NCBI GenBank assembly: GCA_023417315.1
Contig: JAEZFW010000009.1
Span: 1 to 17,408, forward strand
Source of the DNA: Pseudomonadota bacterium
GTDB taxonomy: Bacteria > Pseudomonadota > Gammaproteobacteria > Steroidobacterales > Steroidobacteraceae
Direction of reading: 5' to 3'
DNA length: 17,408 nt
Positions 6,934 through 13,899 of this stretch are shown piece after piece. The notes beneath the pieces are model-generated. The model ran no database searches, was not told the DNA's origin, and saw only the letters and a list, made by a program, of their open reading frames with translations. Position numbers and translations under genes: made by a program. Each line of letters starts with the position of its first letter. The first letter of the stretch is position 1.

Positions 6934-7701
6934 ATGATTCCTAAGGTCATTCCGCCTCTCACCGGCTTGTCCGCCCTGGTCACTCGACCCGCTGCCCAAG
7001 CCGAAACTCTATGTGCTCATATCGAGCGGCTCGGCGGCACGAGCATTCGCTTTCCGACGATCGCGATCGCACCCCAGAGCGCCCCGCTCGCCGACCCTTG
7101 CGAGCTCGTCGTATTCGCGAGCGTGAACGCGGTTCAGCACGGGCGTCACTTGCTCGTGAAGAATGCGAGCATGAAAGTCGCGGCAATCGGCAAGGCTACG
7201 GCGGCGGCGCTGCAAGAGTCCGGCTTGAGCGTCGATTACGTTCCCGAAGCGGGCTTCACGAGCGAGGCGCTTCTTGCGGTTCCGGAGCTCAGTCTCACGC
7301 CCGGCATGCGGGCGCTGATCGTACGAGGGGAAGGCGGTCGCGAGCTGCTCCAGGGCGAGCTCACCGCACGAGGTCTCATCGTGCAGACGCGAGAGGTGTA
7401 CCGGCGCGTGCGCCCGGACATCGACATCACTGCACGCGATGCGCTCGAGACCGACTGGGACGCTGGCGGAATCGACATCGTCACACTGACGAGCGTCACC
7501 ACGCTCGATCATCTACGCGAGATGCTGAGCGATCACGGCAATTCGCTGCTGGAGCGCACGCCGGTGCTCGTCGTGAGCGCCCGCATCGGTGCGGCCGCTC
7601 GTGCTGCGAATCTACACGGTGAGATCGTCCTGGCGCCCGCGGCCGACGATGCATCGATCGTCGGCGCACTCGCGCAGTGGCACGCCCGCGCGCGCGACTA
7701 A
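6934..7701 (+). CDS. hemD: Uroporphyrinogen-III synthase
   Basis: It cyclises hydroxymethylbilane with inversion of ring D to uroporphyrinogen III, directly after HemC. This poorly conserved family is recognised by the two-lobe pattern: VTRPAAQAETL at 16-26, VVFASVNAVQHG at 59-70, AIGKATAAALQESG at 84-97, LIVRGEGGRELL at 128-139, EVYRR at 154-158 (Tyr156 matches the conserved active-site Tyr), VTLTSVTTLDHL at 183-194, and a final VVSARIGAAARAANLHG near 213-229. Length 255 is typical. The ribosome site is weak (GAGCAACAG); spacing to hemC is 21 bp. Position between hemC and hemX makes the call firm. Confidence 0.92.
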   Translation: MIPKVIPPLTGLSALVTRPAAQAETLCAHIERLGGTSIRFPTIAIAPQSAPLADPCELVVFASVNAVQHGRHLLVKNASMKVAAIGKATAAALQESGLSVDYVPEAGFTSEALLAVPELSLTPGMRALIVRGEGGRELLQGELTARGLIVQTREVYRRVRPDIDITARDALETDWDAGGIDIVTLTSVTTLDHLREMLSDHGNSLLERTPVLVVSARIGAAARAANLHGEIVLAPAADDASIVGALAQWHARARD

Positions 7702-7708
7702 GGTCTAG

Positions 7709-7753
7709 TATCGTAGGCCGCACGCGGCTGCCTCAAACTCGCGTGTTACGATA
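7709..7753. other. Inverted repeat between hemD and hemX
   Basis: TATCGTA (7709-7715) and TACGATA (7747-7753) form a perfect 7-bp inverted repeat around a small GCCG/CGGC hairpin (7717-7728). It begins 8 bp after the hemD stop and ends 31 bp before hemX. It could be an attenuator-like structure or an operator. There is no T-tract, so intrinsic termination is unlikely. Confidence 0.3.
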
Positions 7754-7783
7754 CAGCGCCTATTTCAATGCCTGCGTCCCGCA

Positions 7784-8863
7784 ATGGCCGACACCGGTGT
7801 AGACAATTCGCCAGCATCGGCTTCGACGAGCGCATCCTCGCGAGCGCCGCGTCGGACACATACCTATAGCCGACTCACGAGCGCGGTGGCGGTGCTCGCG
7901 CTCGCAACCGCCGCGTACACCTTGTGGCGTCTCGATGCGACGCGCGATCGGGTCGATGAGATTGCCGCGCTCGCGCGCACGCTCGAAGCCGAGCGCACCT
8001 TCCTGCGCTCCGAGATCAAGAGCATCGAAGAGCGCGAACGACTCGCTCGCGAAGAGCTCGCACGGCGTGTCGCGACACTCGATGAGGTTCCCGCGCAGCT
8101 GCAGGAGCTCGCGAACGCGACGGAGGAGCTGCGCGGTCGGGCTGAAGGTCCGGAACGAGCATGGTCGCGCGCGGAAGCGATGTACTTGCTCGAGCTCGCA
8201 CAACGCCGCCTGACGCTCAACCGCGATGTCGATACCGCGATCGTGGCCCTCGAAGCTGCTGATGCAAGACTTGCCTCTTTGCGCGATGCCTCGTTCGCAC
8301 CCGTGCGACAGCAGATCGCGCGCGAGCTGCAAGCTTTGCGCGCAGTTCGGCTACCGGACATCACGGGTCTCACAGCACGAGTGGCGAGCTTGGAGGAGCG
8401 CGTGAGCGACTTGCCGGTTAAAGGCATCGTGGCTTCAGAACCCAGCTCGACAGCAGACCGAGAGCTGCCGGAGGGATTCTTGTCGCGTGCGTGGGCGATC
8501 CTGCGCAATTCCGTCGCAAGCTTGATCCGCGTACGCGAAGTCGACAACGCCGCAGGCAGCATCGTCACGAAAGAGGAAGCGCTTCTGCGCCGCGAACATC
8601 TACGCTTATTGCTGTTCTCCGCACGAACGGCGCTCGCCCGTCATGACGGCACAGCTTATCGAGACGCGCTCGCGAGCGCTCGAAGCTGGCTCGGTCAGGC
8701 TTTCGATGTGGCCGAACCGAATGCGCATGCGGCGCTCAACGAGATTCATGCGCTCGAACCAATCGACATCGATCCACCTTTGCCGGAGATCTCCGGATCG
8801 AGCGCAGCGCTGCGAAGGCTGATGCCACGCGATAACAAAGCCTTGCCCGCTGGACCGGAGTAG
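7784..8863 (+). CDS. hemX: HemX-like membrane protein (uroporphyrin-III C-methyltransferase-like)
   Basis: A 359-residue bitopic inner-membrane protein of the HemX family. Despite the family name it has no SAM-dependent methyltransferase fold. Residues 1-30 are cytosolic, Ser/Ala/Arg-rich; 31-49 form the single membrane anchor; 50-120 form a long charged coiled coil; a folded region follows. The family core is seen in AEAMYLLELAQRRLTLNRD (130-148), the extended version of the AEYLLRLANQRL motif, then ALEAADARLASL. C-terminal RREHLRLLLFSARTAL (269-284) is also typical. It sits 82 bp after hemD with no clear ribosome site, and hemY follows after 9 bp. HemX and HemY are thought to scaffold haem-pathway enzymes at the membrane (family knowledge, weakly supported). 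Confidence 0.87.
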   Translation: MADTGVDNSPASASTSASSRAPRRTHTYSRLTSAVAVLALATAAYTLWRLDATRDRVDEIAALARTLEAERTFLRSEIKSIEERERLAREELARRVATLDEVPAQLQELANATEELRGRAEGPERAWSRAEAMYLLELAQRRLTLNRDVDTAIVALEAADARLASLRDASFAPVRQQIARELQALRAVRLPDITGLTARVASLEERVSDLPVKGIVASEPSSTADRELPEGFLSRAWAILRNSVASLIRVREVDNAAGSIVTKEEALLRREHLRLLLFSARTALARHDGTAYRDALASARSWLGQAFDVAEPNAHAALNEIHALEPIDIDPPLPEISGSSAALRRLMPRDNKALPAGPE

Positions 8864-8872
8864 CGCTCGATC

Positions 8873-10111
8873 ATGAAGGCCGGCATTTACATCGCGATAG
8901 CGTTGTTGTTGGGCGCGATCATCGCCAACGTGCTCACGAACGATCCGGGCTACGTCGCGATTCGAGTCGCAGGTCATCTCATCGAGATGTCCGGCGTGAC
9001 CTTCGTGCTCGCGCTCGTCGCGGGTTATTTCCTAGTGCGACTGCTGTTACGCGCTTACAAGGCACGCGCGCTGTGGCGGGAATCGCAGCTGCAACGCCGA
9101 CGCGAGCGCGCGCGGCGCGCGCTGTCGCGCGCGATCCTGGAGCTCGCGCAGGGCGACTGGGAAACGGCCGAAAGCACGGCTACTCGTTATATCGGCGATT
9201 CCGAGTATCCGATGGCGCATTATCTCGTTGCCGCTCGTGCCGCGGAGTTGCAGGGCAGCGCCACGCGCCGGGATGAATGGCTTGCACGGGCACTCGACCT
9301 CCCAGCCGAAAGTCATGCGCCCGCGCTGATCATGCAGGCGGAGCTCCTGCTCAAGCACAACCAACCGCAAGCCGCACAAGCCGCGCTCGAGCAGCTCGAT
9401 ACACGCGGTGAGCAGAACGCACGTGGCTTGTTGCTGCTGGCACGGATTCATCGTCAAACCGGCGATTGGAAGAAGCTCGAGGAGCTCGAACCACGCCTGC
9501 GTGCAACGCGCGGAATCGCAACCCCGGTCGCCGATGAAACGGTCGCTCAGATCTATCTCGATCGCCTCAAAGCAGCCGGGTCATCGCGAGATGCGAATGC
9601 GCTCGCGGCTGCGTGGAAGGACATGCCGAAATCGCTCGCGAAACGTCCCGACGTAGTGGTCGCGTTTGCAAGATCGGCGATGATGTGTCGAGACCAGGCG
9701 AGCGCCGAGAAGCACTTGCGCGAGCTGCTCGATACCCACTGGGACGAAGCGGCGGTTCAAGCCTACGGCGAGCTCGAGACAGACGATCCGCTCGCAACGT
9801 TGGATCGAGCCGAAACCTGGCTCGCCGTGCATGAGGATGATGCCACTTTGCTTCTCGCCTGCGCGCGACTCGCGACGCGCGCCGAGCTTTACGGCAAAGC
9901 GCGCAGCTTCTTGGAAACGAGCCTTGCGATCCGCCCGCGGCTCGAGACCTATCAGCTACTCGCTGACATGCTCGAGCAACTGGGTGAGCGCGAACGCGCG
10001 GTCAAGGTGCTCCACGATGGTCTTGCACGTGCAATCGGCCGAAAACACAAGCTGCCGAGGATTCGCCAGCGGGCGTGGTTCGAGAGAAGGCAGGGAGAGC
10101 GTAGAAGATAG
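8873..10111 (+). CDS. hemY: HemY-like TPR membrane protein
   Basis: A 412-residue inner-membrane protein; this is the proteobacterial HemY (TPR) family, not the protoporphyrinogen oxidase also called HemY. Two membrane segments lie at residues 4-21 and 42-60, with NDPGYVAI (23-30) and HLIEMS (35-40) between them, as in the HemY N-terminal domain. From about residue 85 helical TPR-like repeats run to the end: GDWETAE, YPMAHYLVAARAAELQG, NARGLLLLARIHRQTGDW, and YGKARSFLETSLAIRP with QLLADMLEQLGERERAVKVL. The last ten residues (ERRQGERRR) are basic and encoded partly by AGA/AGG, unlike the rest of the gene. Its TAG stop supplies the first base of the 9-mer repeat arm that follows. It closes the hemC-D-X-Y operon. 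Confidence 0.88.
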   Translation: MKAGIYIAIALLLGAIIANVLTNDPGYVAIRVAGHLIEMSGVTFVLALVAGYFLVRLLLRAYKARALWRESQLQRRRERARRALSRAILELAQGDWETAESTATRYIGDSEYPMAHYLVAARAAELQGSATRRDEWLARALDLPAESHAPALIMQAELLLKHNQPQAAQAALEQLDTRGEQNARGLLLLARIHRQTGDWKKLEELEPRLRATRGIATPVADETVAQIYLDRLKAAGSSRDANALAAAWKDMPKSLAKRPDVVVAFARSAMMCRDQASAEKHLRELLDTHWDEAAVQAYGELETDDPLATLDRAETWLAVHEDDATLLLACARLATRAELYGKARSFLETSLAIRPRLETYQLLADMLEQLGERERAVKVLHDGLARAIGRKHKLPRIRQRAWFERRQGERRR

Positions 10112-10212
10112 TGATGTAAGTGATGAAGGTGACGGAAGCGATGTAAGCCAACACAGCCACCGAGCCGCGGCAACTCCTTCATCACTTGCATCATCTCGAT
10201 CACCTACATCAC
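10111..10212. repeat. Inverted pair of degenerate 9-bp tandem arrays
   Basis: Left arm (10111-10147): GTGATGTAA, GTGATGAAG, GTGACGGAA, GCGATGTAA. Right arm (about 10174-10212) is the reverse complement of GTGATGTAG, GTGATCGAG, ATGATGCAA, GTGATGAAG. Aligned without gaps, the arms match at 28 of 37 positions, around a spacer of about 26 bp. The left arm starts on the last base of the hemY stop, and the right arm ends 9 bp before the next start codon, so the element fills the gene gap. RNA from either strand could fold into a long imperfect hairpin. Confidence 0.85.
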
Positions 10213-10221
10213 TCTGTAGTT

Positions 10222-11274
10222 ATGTCCTATTCCCGCGTCACACTCCTGCCCTACAGACAAGTCCTGAGCGTGGAGCAGGGGGAAACGATTCTGGAGGCCG
10301 CTTTGCGTGCAGGATTGAATCTGCCGCACAGTTGCAAGGGTGGACATTGTTCTTCATGCCGGGCCAGAATCAGCTCGGGGAGTGTCCATTATCCGCTCGG
10401 TCGCCCGCTGGGGCTGCTCGAAGAGGAAGAGCGGCAGTCTTTTGTGCTGTTGTGCCAGGCGCACGCAGCGAGTCCGGAGATCGTGATCGAAGCTCGAGAA
10501 ATCTGCCCGCCGGTACCCGAGGTTCAAGTCAAGAACGTACCGTCCCGTATCGAACGTCTCGAGCGCCTGGCGCCGGATGTGATGGCCGTGTTCTTGCGCG
10601 TGCCCACACGCGAGCAGTTCAGCTACGTGGCGGGGCAGTACTTGGACATCATGCTGCCGCAGAATCGTCGTCGCAGCTTCTCCATTGCCAACCCGCCACA
10701 CGATTCGGATCTGCTCGAATTGCACGTGCGACGCGTGACGAGCGGCGAGTTCACGCAACAGCTATTCTCGGGTGCCGCTGAGAAGACGTTGCTGCGAATC
10801 GAAGGGCCGCTCGGTCAGTTCTGGTTTCGCGAAGAATCGCCGCGGCCCGCACTGTTGATCGGCGGTGGCACTGGATACGCGCCGTTGCGCGCGATGCTGC
10901 GACACCTGCTCGAGCGCGGCGATCGACGCCCGTTGCATCTATATTGGGGCGCGCAGTCCCGCGTCGATCTGTACGAAGATGCCGTCGTGCGTAGTTGGTG
11001 TGAGCGGTTCCCGAATCTGCATTACACGCCGGTGTTGTCGAGTGCACGCACTGAAGACGCGTGGACAGGTCGCGTCGGCTGGGTGCATGAGGCTGCGCTC
11101 GCGGATCACCCGAATGTTCGCGATTTCGACGTTTATGCCGCGGGACCCCCAGTCATGGTCGAGGCGATCAGACACGAGTTTCTCGCGAGAGGATTGCCTC
11201 CCGAACAACTGTTCTTCGATTCATTCGATTTCGCGCCTGATTCGTTGGCGAAGCGCGCAACCGAACAGTCCTGA
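10222..11274 (+). CDS. 2Fe-2S ferredoxin / FAD-NAD(P) oxidoreductase (CDP-6-deoxy-delta-3,4-glucoseen reductase-like)
   Basis: A 350-residue soluble electron-transfer reductase in three domains. Residues 1-90 are a plant-type ferredoxin with cluster ligands Cys38, Cys43, Cys46 and Cys78 (CKGGHCSSC then LLC). Residues 100-205 bind FAD, with the RRSFSIAN motif at 150-157 contacting flavin. Residues 205-340 bind NAD(P)H, with LIGGGTGYAPLRAM (212-225) and VYAAGPPVMV (304-313). Such N-terminal-ferredoxin reductases are often annotated CDP-6-deoxyglucoseen reductase or phenol-hydroxylase reductase; no dideoxysugar or aromatic-oxygenase genes are nearby, so the electron acceptor is unknown. I chose the ATG at 10222; an in-frame ATG at 10186 lies inside the repeat arm and would add a His-rich tail encoded by repeat. 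No good ribosome site is visible. Confidence 0.88.
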   Translation: MSYSRVTLLPYRQVLSVEQGETILEAALRAGLNLPHSCKGGHCSSCRARISSGSVHYPLGRPLGLLEEEERQSFVLLCQAHAASPEIVIEAREICPPVPEVQVKNVPSRIERLERLAPDVMAVFLRVPTREQFSYVAGQYLDIMLPQNRRRSFSIANPPHDSDLLELHVRRVTSGEFTQQLFSGAAEKTLLRIEGPLGQFWFREESPRPALLIGGGTGYAPLRAMLRHLLERGDRRPLHLYWGAQSRVDLYEDAVVRSWCERFPNLHYTPVLSSARTEDAWTGRVGWVHEAALADHPNVRDFDVYAAGPPVMVEAIRHEFLARGLPPEQLFFDSFDFAPDSLAKRATEQS

Positions 11275-11294
11275 GCAGGTCTGAAAATCAGCTC
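11273..11294. terminator. Weak two-way stem between convergent genes
   Basis: CTGA (11281-11284) and TCAG (11288-11291) flank AAA, and GAG (11273-11275) can pair with CTC (11292-11294). Both convergent stop codons lie in this structure and the gene gap is only 13 bp. Stem strength is low and there is no T-tract, so function as a terminator is only a guess. Confidence 0.18.
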
Positions 11295-11812
11295 CCGGCG
11301 ATCTTCGCGACTCGCGCGCCCATGCGCATGAGCTTTAGGAGCGTGGGCCGTGGAATCGCCCTAACCTGCTCGTACCAGTTGGACATCTCTTCGAGAAATT
11401 CCAGCATCGATGCGATCCGTTCCTTCACTTGCTCGGGCGTTTCGCCATCGCGCTTCGCCTCCGCGGCACATTCTCGGAGCACATGGACAGTTGGATCGAT
11501 CTCGCGCTTCTTGCGTCCGTCCATGATCGTCGTGAGCACTTCCCATATATCCTTGCGCGCGTGAAAGTAGTCGCGGCGATCGCCAAGCTGATGCGTAACG
11601 TGGACGAGATCCCAGCTCTGCAACTCCTTCAGGCTCACGCTGACGTTCGAGCGTGCGATCGCGAGCGTGTCGGCGATCGCCTCAGCCGTCAGCGGCTCTG
11701 GCGACAGAAACAGCAATGCATGGATCTGCGCCACGGAGCGGCTGACGCCCCAGCGACTCGCCATTTCCCCCCAGTGGAGGACACAGCGTTGCATCGTCGG
11801 CGTGAGCTTCAT
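11288..11812 (-). CDS. GbsR/MarR-family transcriptional regulator
   Basis: A 174-residue winged-helix repressor of the GbsR branch of MarR-like proteins. RCVLHWGEMASRWGVSRSVAQIHALL-type sequence at residues 9-34 is the family's N-terminal signature. The helix-turn-helix lies at about 41-66 with recognition helix ARSNVSVSLKEL (53-64), and the wing is around LGDRRDYF (76-83). The C-terminal half is charged helix, probably for dimerisation. GGAGG (complement of 11818-11822) sits 5 nt before the ATG. A perfect TTGACA -35 box and a 20-bp palindrome overlapping the -10 box lie just upstream, which strongly suggests autoregulation and probably control of the divergent SDR gene. The ligand is unknown: GbsR senses choline in Bacillus, but no osmoprotectant genes are here. 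Confidence 0.88.
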   Translation of the reverse strand: MKLTPTMQRCVLHWGEMASRWGVSRSVAQIHALLFLSPEPLTAEAIADTLAIARSNVSVSLKELQSWDLVHVTHQLGDRRDYFHARKDIWEVLTTIMDGRKKREIDPTVHVLRECAAEAKRDGETPEQVKERIASMLEFLEEMSNWYEQVRAIPRPTLLKLMRMGARVAKIAGS

Positions 11813-11838
11813 GGGGACCTCCGACTGATTGATCTGTC

Positions 11839-11858
11839 ATTTCAGTTATTACTGAAAT
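11839..11858. promoter_or_regulatory. Palindromic operator, probably for the GbsR-like regulator
   Basis: Perfect 8-bp half-sites ATTTCAGT (11839-11846) and ACTGAAAT (11851-11858) flank TATT. The palindrome overlaps the -10 box predicted for the regulator gene and lies 52 bp before the divergent SDR start. Size and symmetry suit a dimeric winged-helix repressor. Assignment to this regulator is inferred from position. Confidence 0.65.
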
Positions 11859-11883
11859 TACAAACCCAAGTGGCGGCTGTCAA
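11857..11883 (-). promoter_or_regulatory. Promoter of the GbsR-like regulator gene
   Basis: On the minus strand TTGACA (11883-11878) is a perfect -35 box, followed after 15 bp by TGTAAT (11862-11857), five of six matches to the -10 consensus. The spacer is shorter than ideal; TAATTT at 17 bp is an alternative -10. The palindrome at 11839-11858 begins inside the -10 box. Confidence 0.5.
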
Positions 11884-11910
11884 GCTGAGCAAGCCGCGAG
11901 GTCATCATCG

Positions 11911-12795
11911 ATGAGTGCCCGCCCCCACGTTCTCATCGCCGGCTGCGGCTATGTGGGTCAGCGCCTATACGCGCGACTGACCGACCGATATGAAGTCAGT
12001 GCACTCGTTCGAACGGCACACAGTGCGAATGAGCTTGCGGCTCACGGCATTCGGGCCGTCACCCTCGATCTCGACCGGGTACGTGCAGGTGCCAGCGTTC
12101 CGGAGCGGCTCGAGCAAGAAGCAATCGTGTACCTGATTCCGCCGCCTGCCTTTGGTGAAAGCGATTTACGTCTGGATCGCTTTCTTCAACTCGCGACCGT
12201 GCCGCCGAAGAGCTTCATCTACGTGAGCACCACCGGCGTGTACGGCGATACAGGCGGCGCACCGGTCGACGAAAGCACCCCGCTCAACCCGCGAACCGAT
12301 CGCGCCCGTCGCCGGGTGACGGCGGAAGAAATGACTCGCGTGTGGTGCACTGAACGGCGCGTGCGACGCGTGATACTGCGAGCTCCAGGCATCTACGGCC
12401 CGGGTCGACTCCCGCTCGAGCGCATGCGCAAAGGCGAACCGCTCGTGCGCGAAGACGAGGCGGGCATCTCCAATCGCATCCACGTAGACGATCTGGTATC
12501 CACCTGCGTCGCAGCGATCACGAATGTCGAAGCACGCGGCGTCTACAACGTGAGCGATGGCCATGCGATCAGCTCGACAACCTTTCTGCTGAAGGTCGCC
12601 GAGCTCGCGAACCTCCCCCCGCCCCCACAGGTTTCGATGGTCGAAGCGCAACTCACCTTCACCCCCGAACGCCTCTCGTTCTTGAGCGAATCGCGCCACG
12701 TTCTGAACGAACGGATGCTCAAGCATCTCGGGGTGAGATTGAAGTATGGGGATTATGTGGAGGGGATTAGGGATAGCCTCGGCGGAGCCGGATAG
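11911..12795 (+). CDS. Atypical NAD-dependent epimerase/dehydratase (SDR, YeeZ-like)
   Basis: A 294-residue Rossmann-fold protein. GCGYVG (11-16) is the nucleotide-binding glycine motif; VYLIPPPA near 73-80 and FIYVSTTGVYGD near 102-113 follow the extended/atypical SDR plan; LRAPGIYGPGR (about 152-162) and NRIHVDDL (187-194) are typical of the epimerase branch. The catalytic YxxxK is not evident: after the VYG motif comes PRTDRARRRVTAEE, with no Tyr-x-x-x-Lys. YeeZ-like atypical SDRs share this loss, so it may bind NAD(P) without classic reductase chemistry. GAGG (11898-11901) supports the ATG at 11911. It is divergent from the GbsR-like regulator, with the shared palindrome between them. The last dozen codons contain GGG/AGG-rich, repeat-like sequence and the gene ends on TAG inside a hairpin. 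Confidence 0.82.
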   Translation: MSARPHVLIAGCGYVGQRLYARLTDRYEVSALVRTAHSANELAAHGIRAVTLDLDRVRAGASVPERLEQEAIVYLIPPPAFGESDLRLDRFLQLATVPPKSFIYVSTTGVYGDTGGAPVDESTPLNPRTDRARRRVTAEEMTRVWCTERRVRRVILRAPGIYGPGRLPLERMRKGEPLVREDEAGISNRIHVDDLVSTCVAAITNVEARGVYNVSDGHAISSTTFLLKVAELANLPPPPQVSMVEAQLTFTPERLSFLSESRHVLNERMLKHLGVRLKYGDYVEGIRDSLGGAG

Positions 12796-12810
12796 CCGAC
12801 TTCCGTCGGC
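12795..12810. repeat. Stop-codon hairpin after the SDR gene
   Basis: GCCGAC (12795-12800) and GTCGGC (12805-12810) form a perfect 6-bp stem with loop TTCC. The first G is the last base of the TAG stop. No T-tract follows, so it may stabilise the mRNA end or belong to the repeat mosaic downstream. Confidence 0.5.
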
Positions 12811-12855
12811 AGGTAAGCCTAACGGCTGGAAGGACGCACTATCGACGTCAAGCGG

Positions 12856-12957
12856 GCCTTACGGCAGGCCAGAGGCTCTGCGTGCGTAGGTCGGAATTCA
12901 TTCCGACAATTTAAGTCGGATTGAAATCCGACCTACATCTCTGGCTTGCCGACAGGC
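12856..12957. repeat. Nested palindromic intergenic element (GTAGGTCGGA type)
   Basis: The core, 12886-12936, is bounded by a perfect inverted repeat GTAGGTCGGA / TCCGACCTAC. Inside are two hairpins, GTCGGAAT-tc-ATTCCGAC and GTCGGATT-ga-AATCCGAC. Outside the core a further imperfect inverted repeat (12856-12874 and 12939-12957) matches at 16 of 19 positions. The GTAGGTCGGA boundary resembles dispersed palindromic repeats I recall from many gammaproteobacterial genomes; this is from memory and not checked. Non-coding. Confidence 0.75.
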
Positions 12958-13025
12958 TTTCGTGCCGCAGGCGTGCAGCGGACGCTGCGCGCCGAAGGCT
13001 ATCCTGCCGATAGGCTTTCGTGCCG
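12947..13025. repeat. Direct repeat pair containing AGGCTTTCGTGCCG
   Basis: Copies at 12947-12967 and 13005-13025 agree at 20 of 21 positions and begin TGCCGAYAGG. They are offset by 58 bp. Related pieces follow: CCGAAGGCTATCC and GCGAAGGCTCTCC. Together with the palindromic element this fills the SDR-parA gap (about 265 bp) with repeat-derived DNA. Confidence 0.7.
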
Positions 13026-13057
13026 GAGCTCGGACTACCGATGCGAAGGCTCTCCCA

Positions 13058-13076
13058 CAGTCAGCTGGGCTGACTG
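13058..13076. repeat. Hairpin spanning the parA stop codon
   Basis: CAGTCAGC (13058-13065) and GCTGACTG (13069-13076) form a perfect 8-bp stem with a 3-nt loop. The parA stop (minus strand, 13061-13063) lies inside it, so the last codons are part of the stem. No T-tract follows on either strand. Confidence 0.55.
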
Positions 13077-13702
13077 CGCTTACTCCCAAGCCACTTGGTA
13101 ATGGGCTCCCACTGCTCCCAGTCCTGGCGGGCGAGGTACTCGGGTAGCTCGAAGATGCCCATGCCGCGTTGGAAGGCGCGCAGGTAATTCGTCGATTGGC
13201 GAAGCGAGCTCAGGTACGGCACCTTGAGCTTGCTCAAGTACGTATCGAGCTCCTCGAACATGAGCGTGTTCTCGCGTACGCGATTCGCGACGACGGCAAG
13301 ACGGGCTTGTGCACGTTGCACTTTGCCGAGCTCGAGCAGCTCGCTCATGAAATGACCGCATGCCTTCATATCGATGGGGGAAGGCAGGACAGGAACCAAG
13401 ATCGTTTCGGCGCGGCGCACGAGCTCGTTCATTTCCGAGCCGTGGGTGCGGGCGGGCGCGTCGATGACGAGAATCTCAGTGTCGCGCGGCACACCGCGCA
13501 AACCCTCCTCGTGGGCTGGAATGGGCGTAATCGCAGGCAGATCGCTCGGCCTAATCGCGAGCCAATCGAGGCTCGTGCGCTGCGGATCGTAGTCAGCCAA
13601 CGCGACTTTGTATCCTTCGCTGGCGAAATAGCTCGCGATGTTCGTGGCAAGGGTGCTCTTGCCGCATCCGCCTTTCGAGTTCATTACCATTACATGGCGC
13701 AT
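13061..13702 (-). CDS. ParA-family ATPase (orphan)
   Basis: A 213-residue deviant-Walker P-loop ATPase. KGGCGKST at 10-17 gives signature Lys10 and catalytic Lys15; the Walker A' strand has DYDPQ (37-41); the Walker B/switch II strand is LVIDAPA (78-84). The C-terminus holds ARLAVVANRV (133-142), typical of ParA/MinD-like folds. It is short, without the N-terminal DNA-binding domain of larger ParAs, and no parB or parS is nearby, so it may position a cell structure rather than DNA (inference). I chose the ATG at 13702 because GAGGA (complement of 13707-13711) lies just upstream and the P-loop starts immediately after. The reading frame stays open another 68 codons upstream but has no domain there. 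Confidence 0.88.
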   Translation of the reverse strand: MRHVMVMNSKGGCGKSTLATNIASYFASEGYKVALADYDPQRTSLDWLAIRPSDLPAITPIPAHEEGLRGVPRDTEILVIDAPARTHGSEMNELVRRAETILVPVLPSPIDMKACGHFMSELLELGKVQRAQARLAVVANRVRENTLMFEELDTYLSKLKVPYLSSLRQSTNYLRAFQRGMGIFELPEYLARQDWEQWEPITKWLGSKRSQPS

Positions 13703-13874
13703 GGAATCCTCGCTTTGAGCGTTCTTATCAAGATGTCGCCGAATCAGCCAGTGAACGTCCGGCGGGACGTGAGTTCTCGTTGATCGTCTCGAGGCGGCGG
13801 CCGAGCGCCAGCCTTTCCTGTTGTTCGTTGATCCTGCCCTATATGAGCATGTCGAGATTCGCGGCTTTGCCGCG

Positions 13875-13899
13875 GTATGCCCGTAAATTACGGCGATAC
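13875..13899. promoter_or_regulatory. Quasi-palindrome between parA and dapF
   Basis: A perfect 13-bp palindrome CCGTAAATTACGG (13881-13893) sits within an outer GTAT (13875-13878) and ATAC (13896-13899), giving 10 of 12 paired positions over 25 bp. It lies between divergent genes, 119 bp before dapF and 173 bp before parA, and is AT-rich at its centre, as in operators of dimeric regulators. No regulator gene adjoins it. Confidence 0.4.

Noticed and set aside
9831..10781. Plus-strand 316-codon frame spanning hemY end, the 9-mer repeat and the Fe-S reductase start
   Set aside because: It overlaps both real genes in a different frame; its only regular part (SDVSDEGD) is the 9-mer repeat read as codons.
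13169..13783. 204-codon plus-strand frame antisense to parA
   Set aside because: Antisense shadow of a gene with a complete set of ParA motifs.
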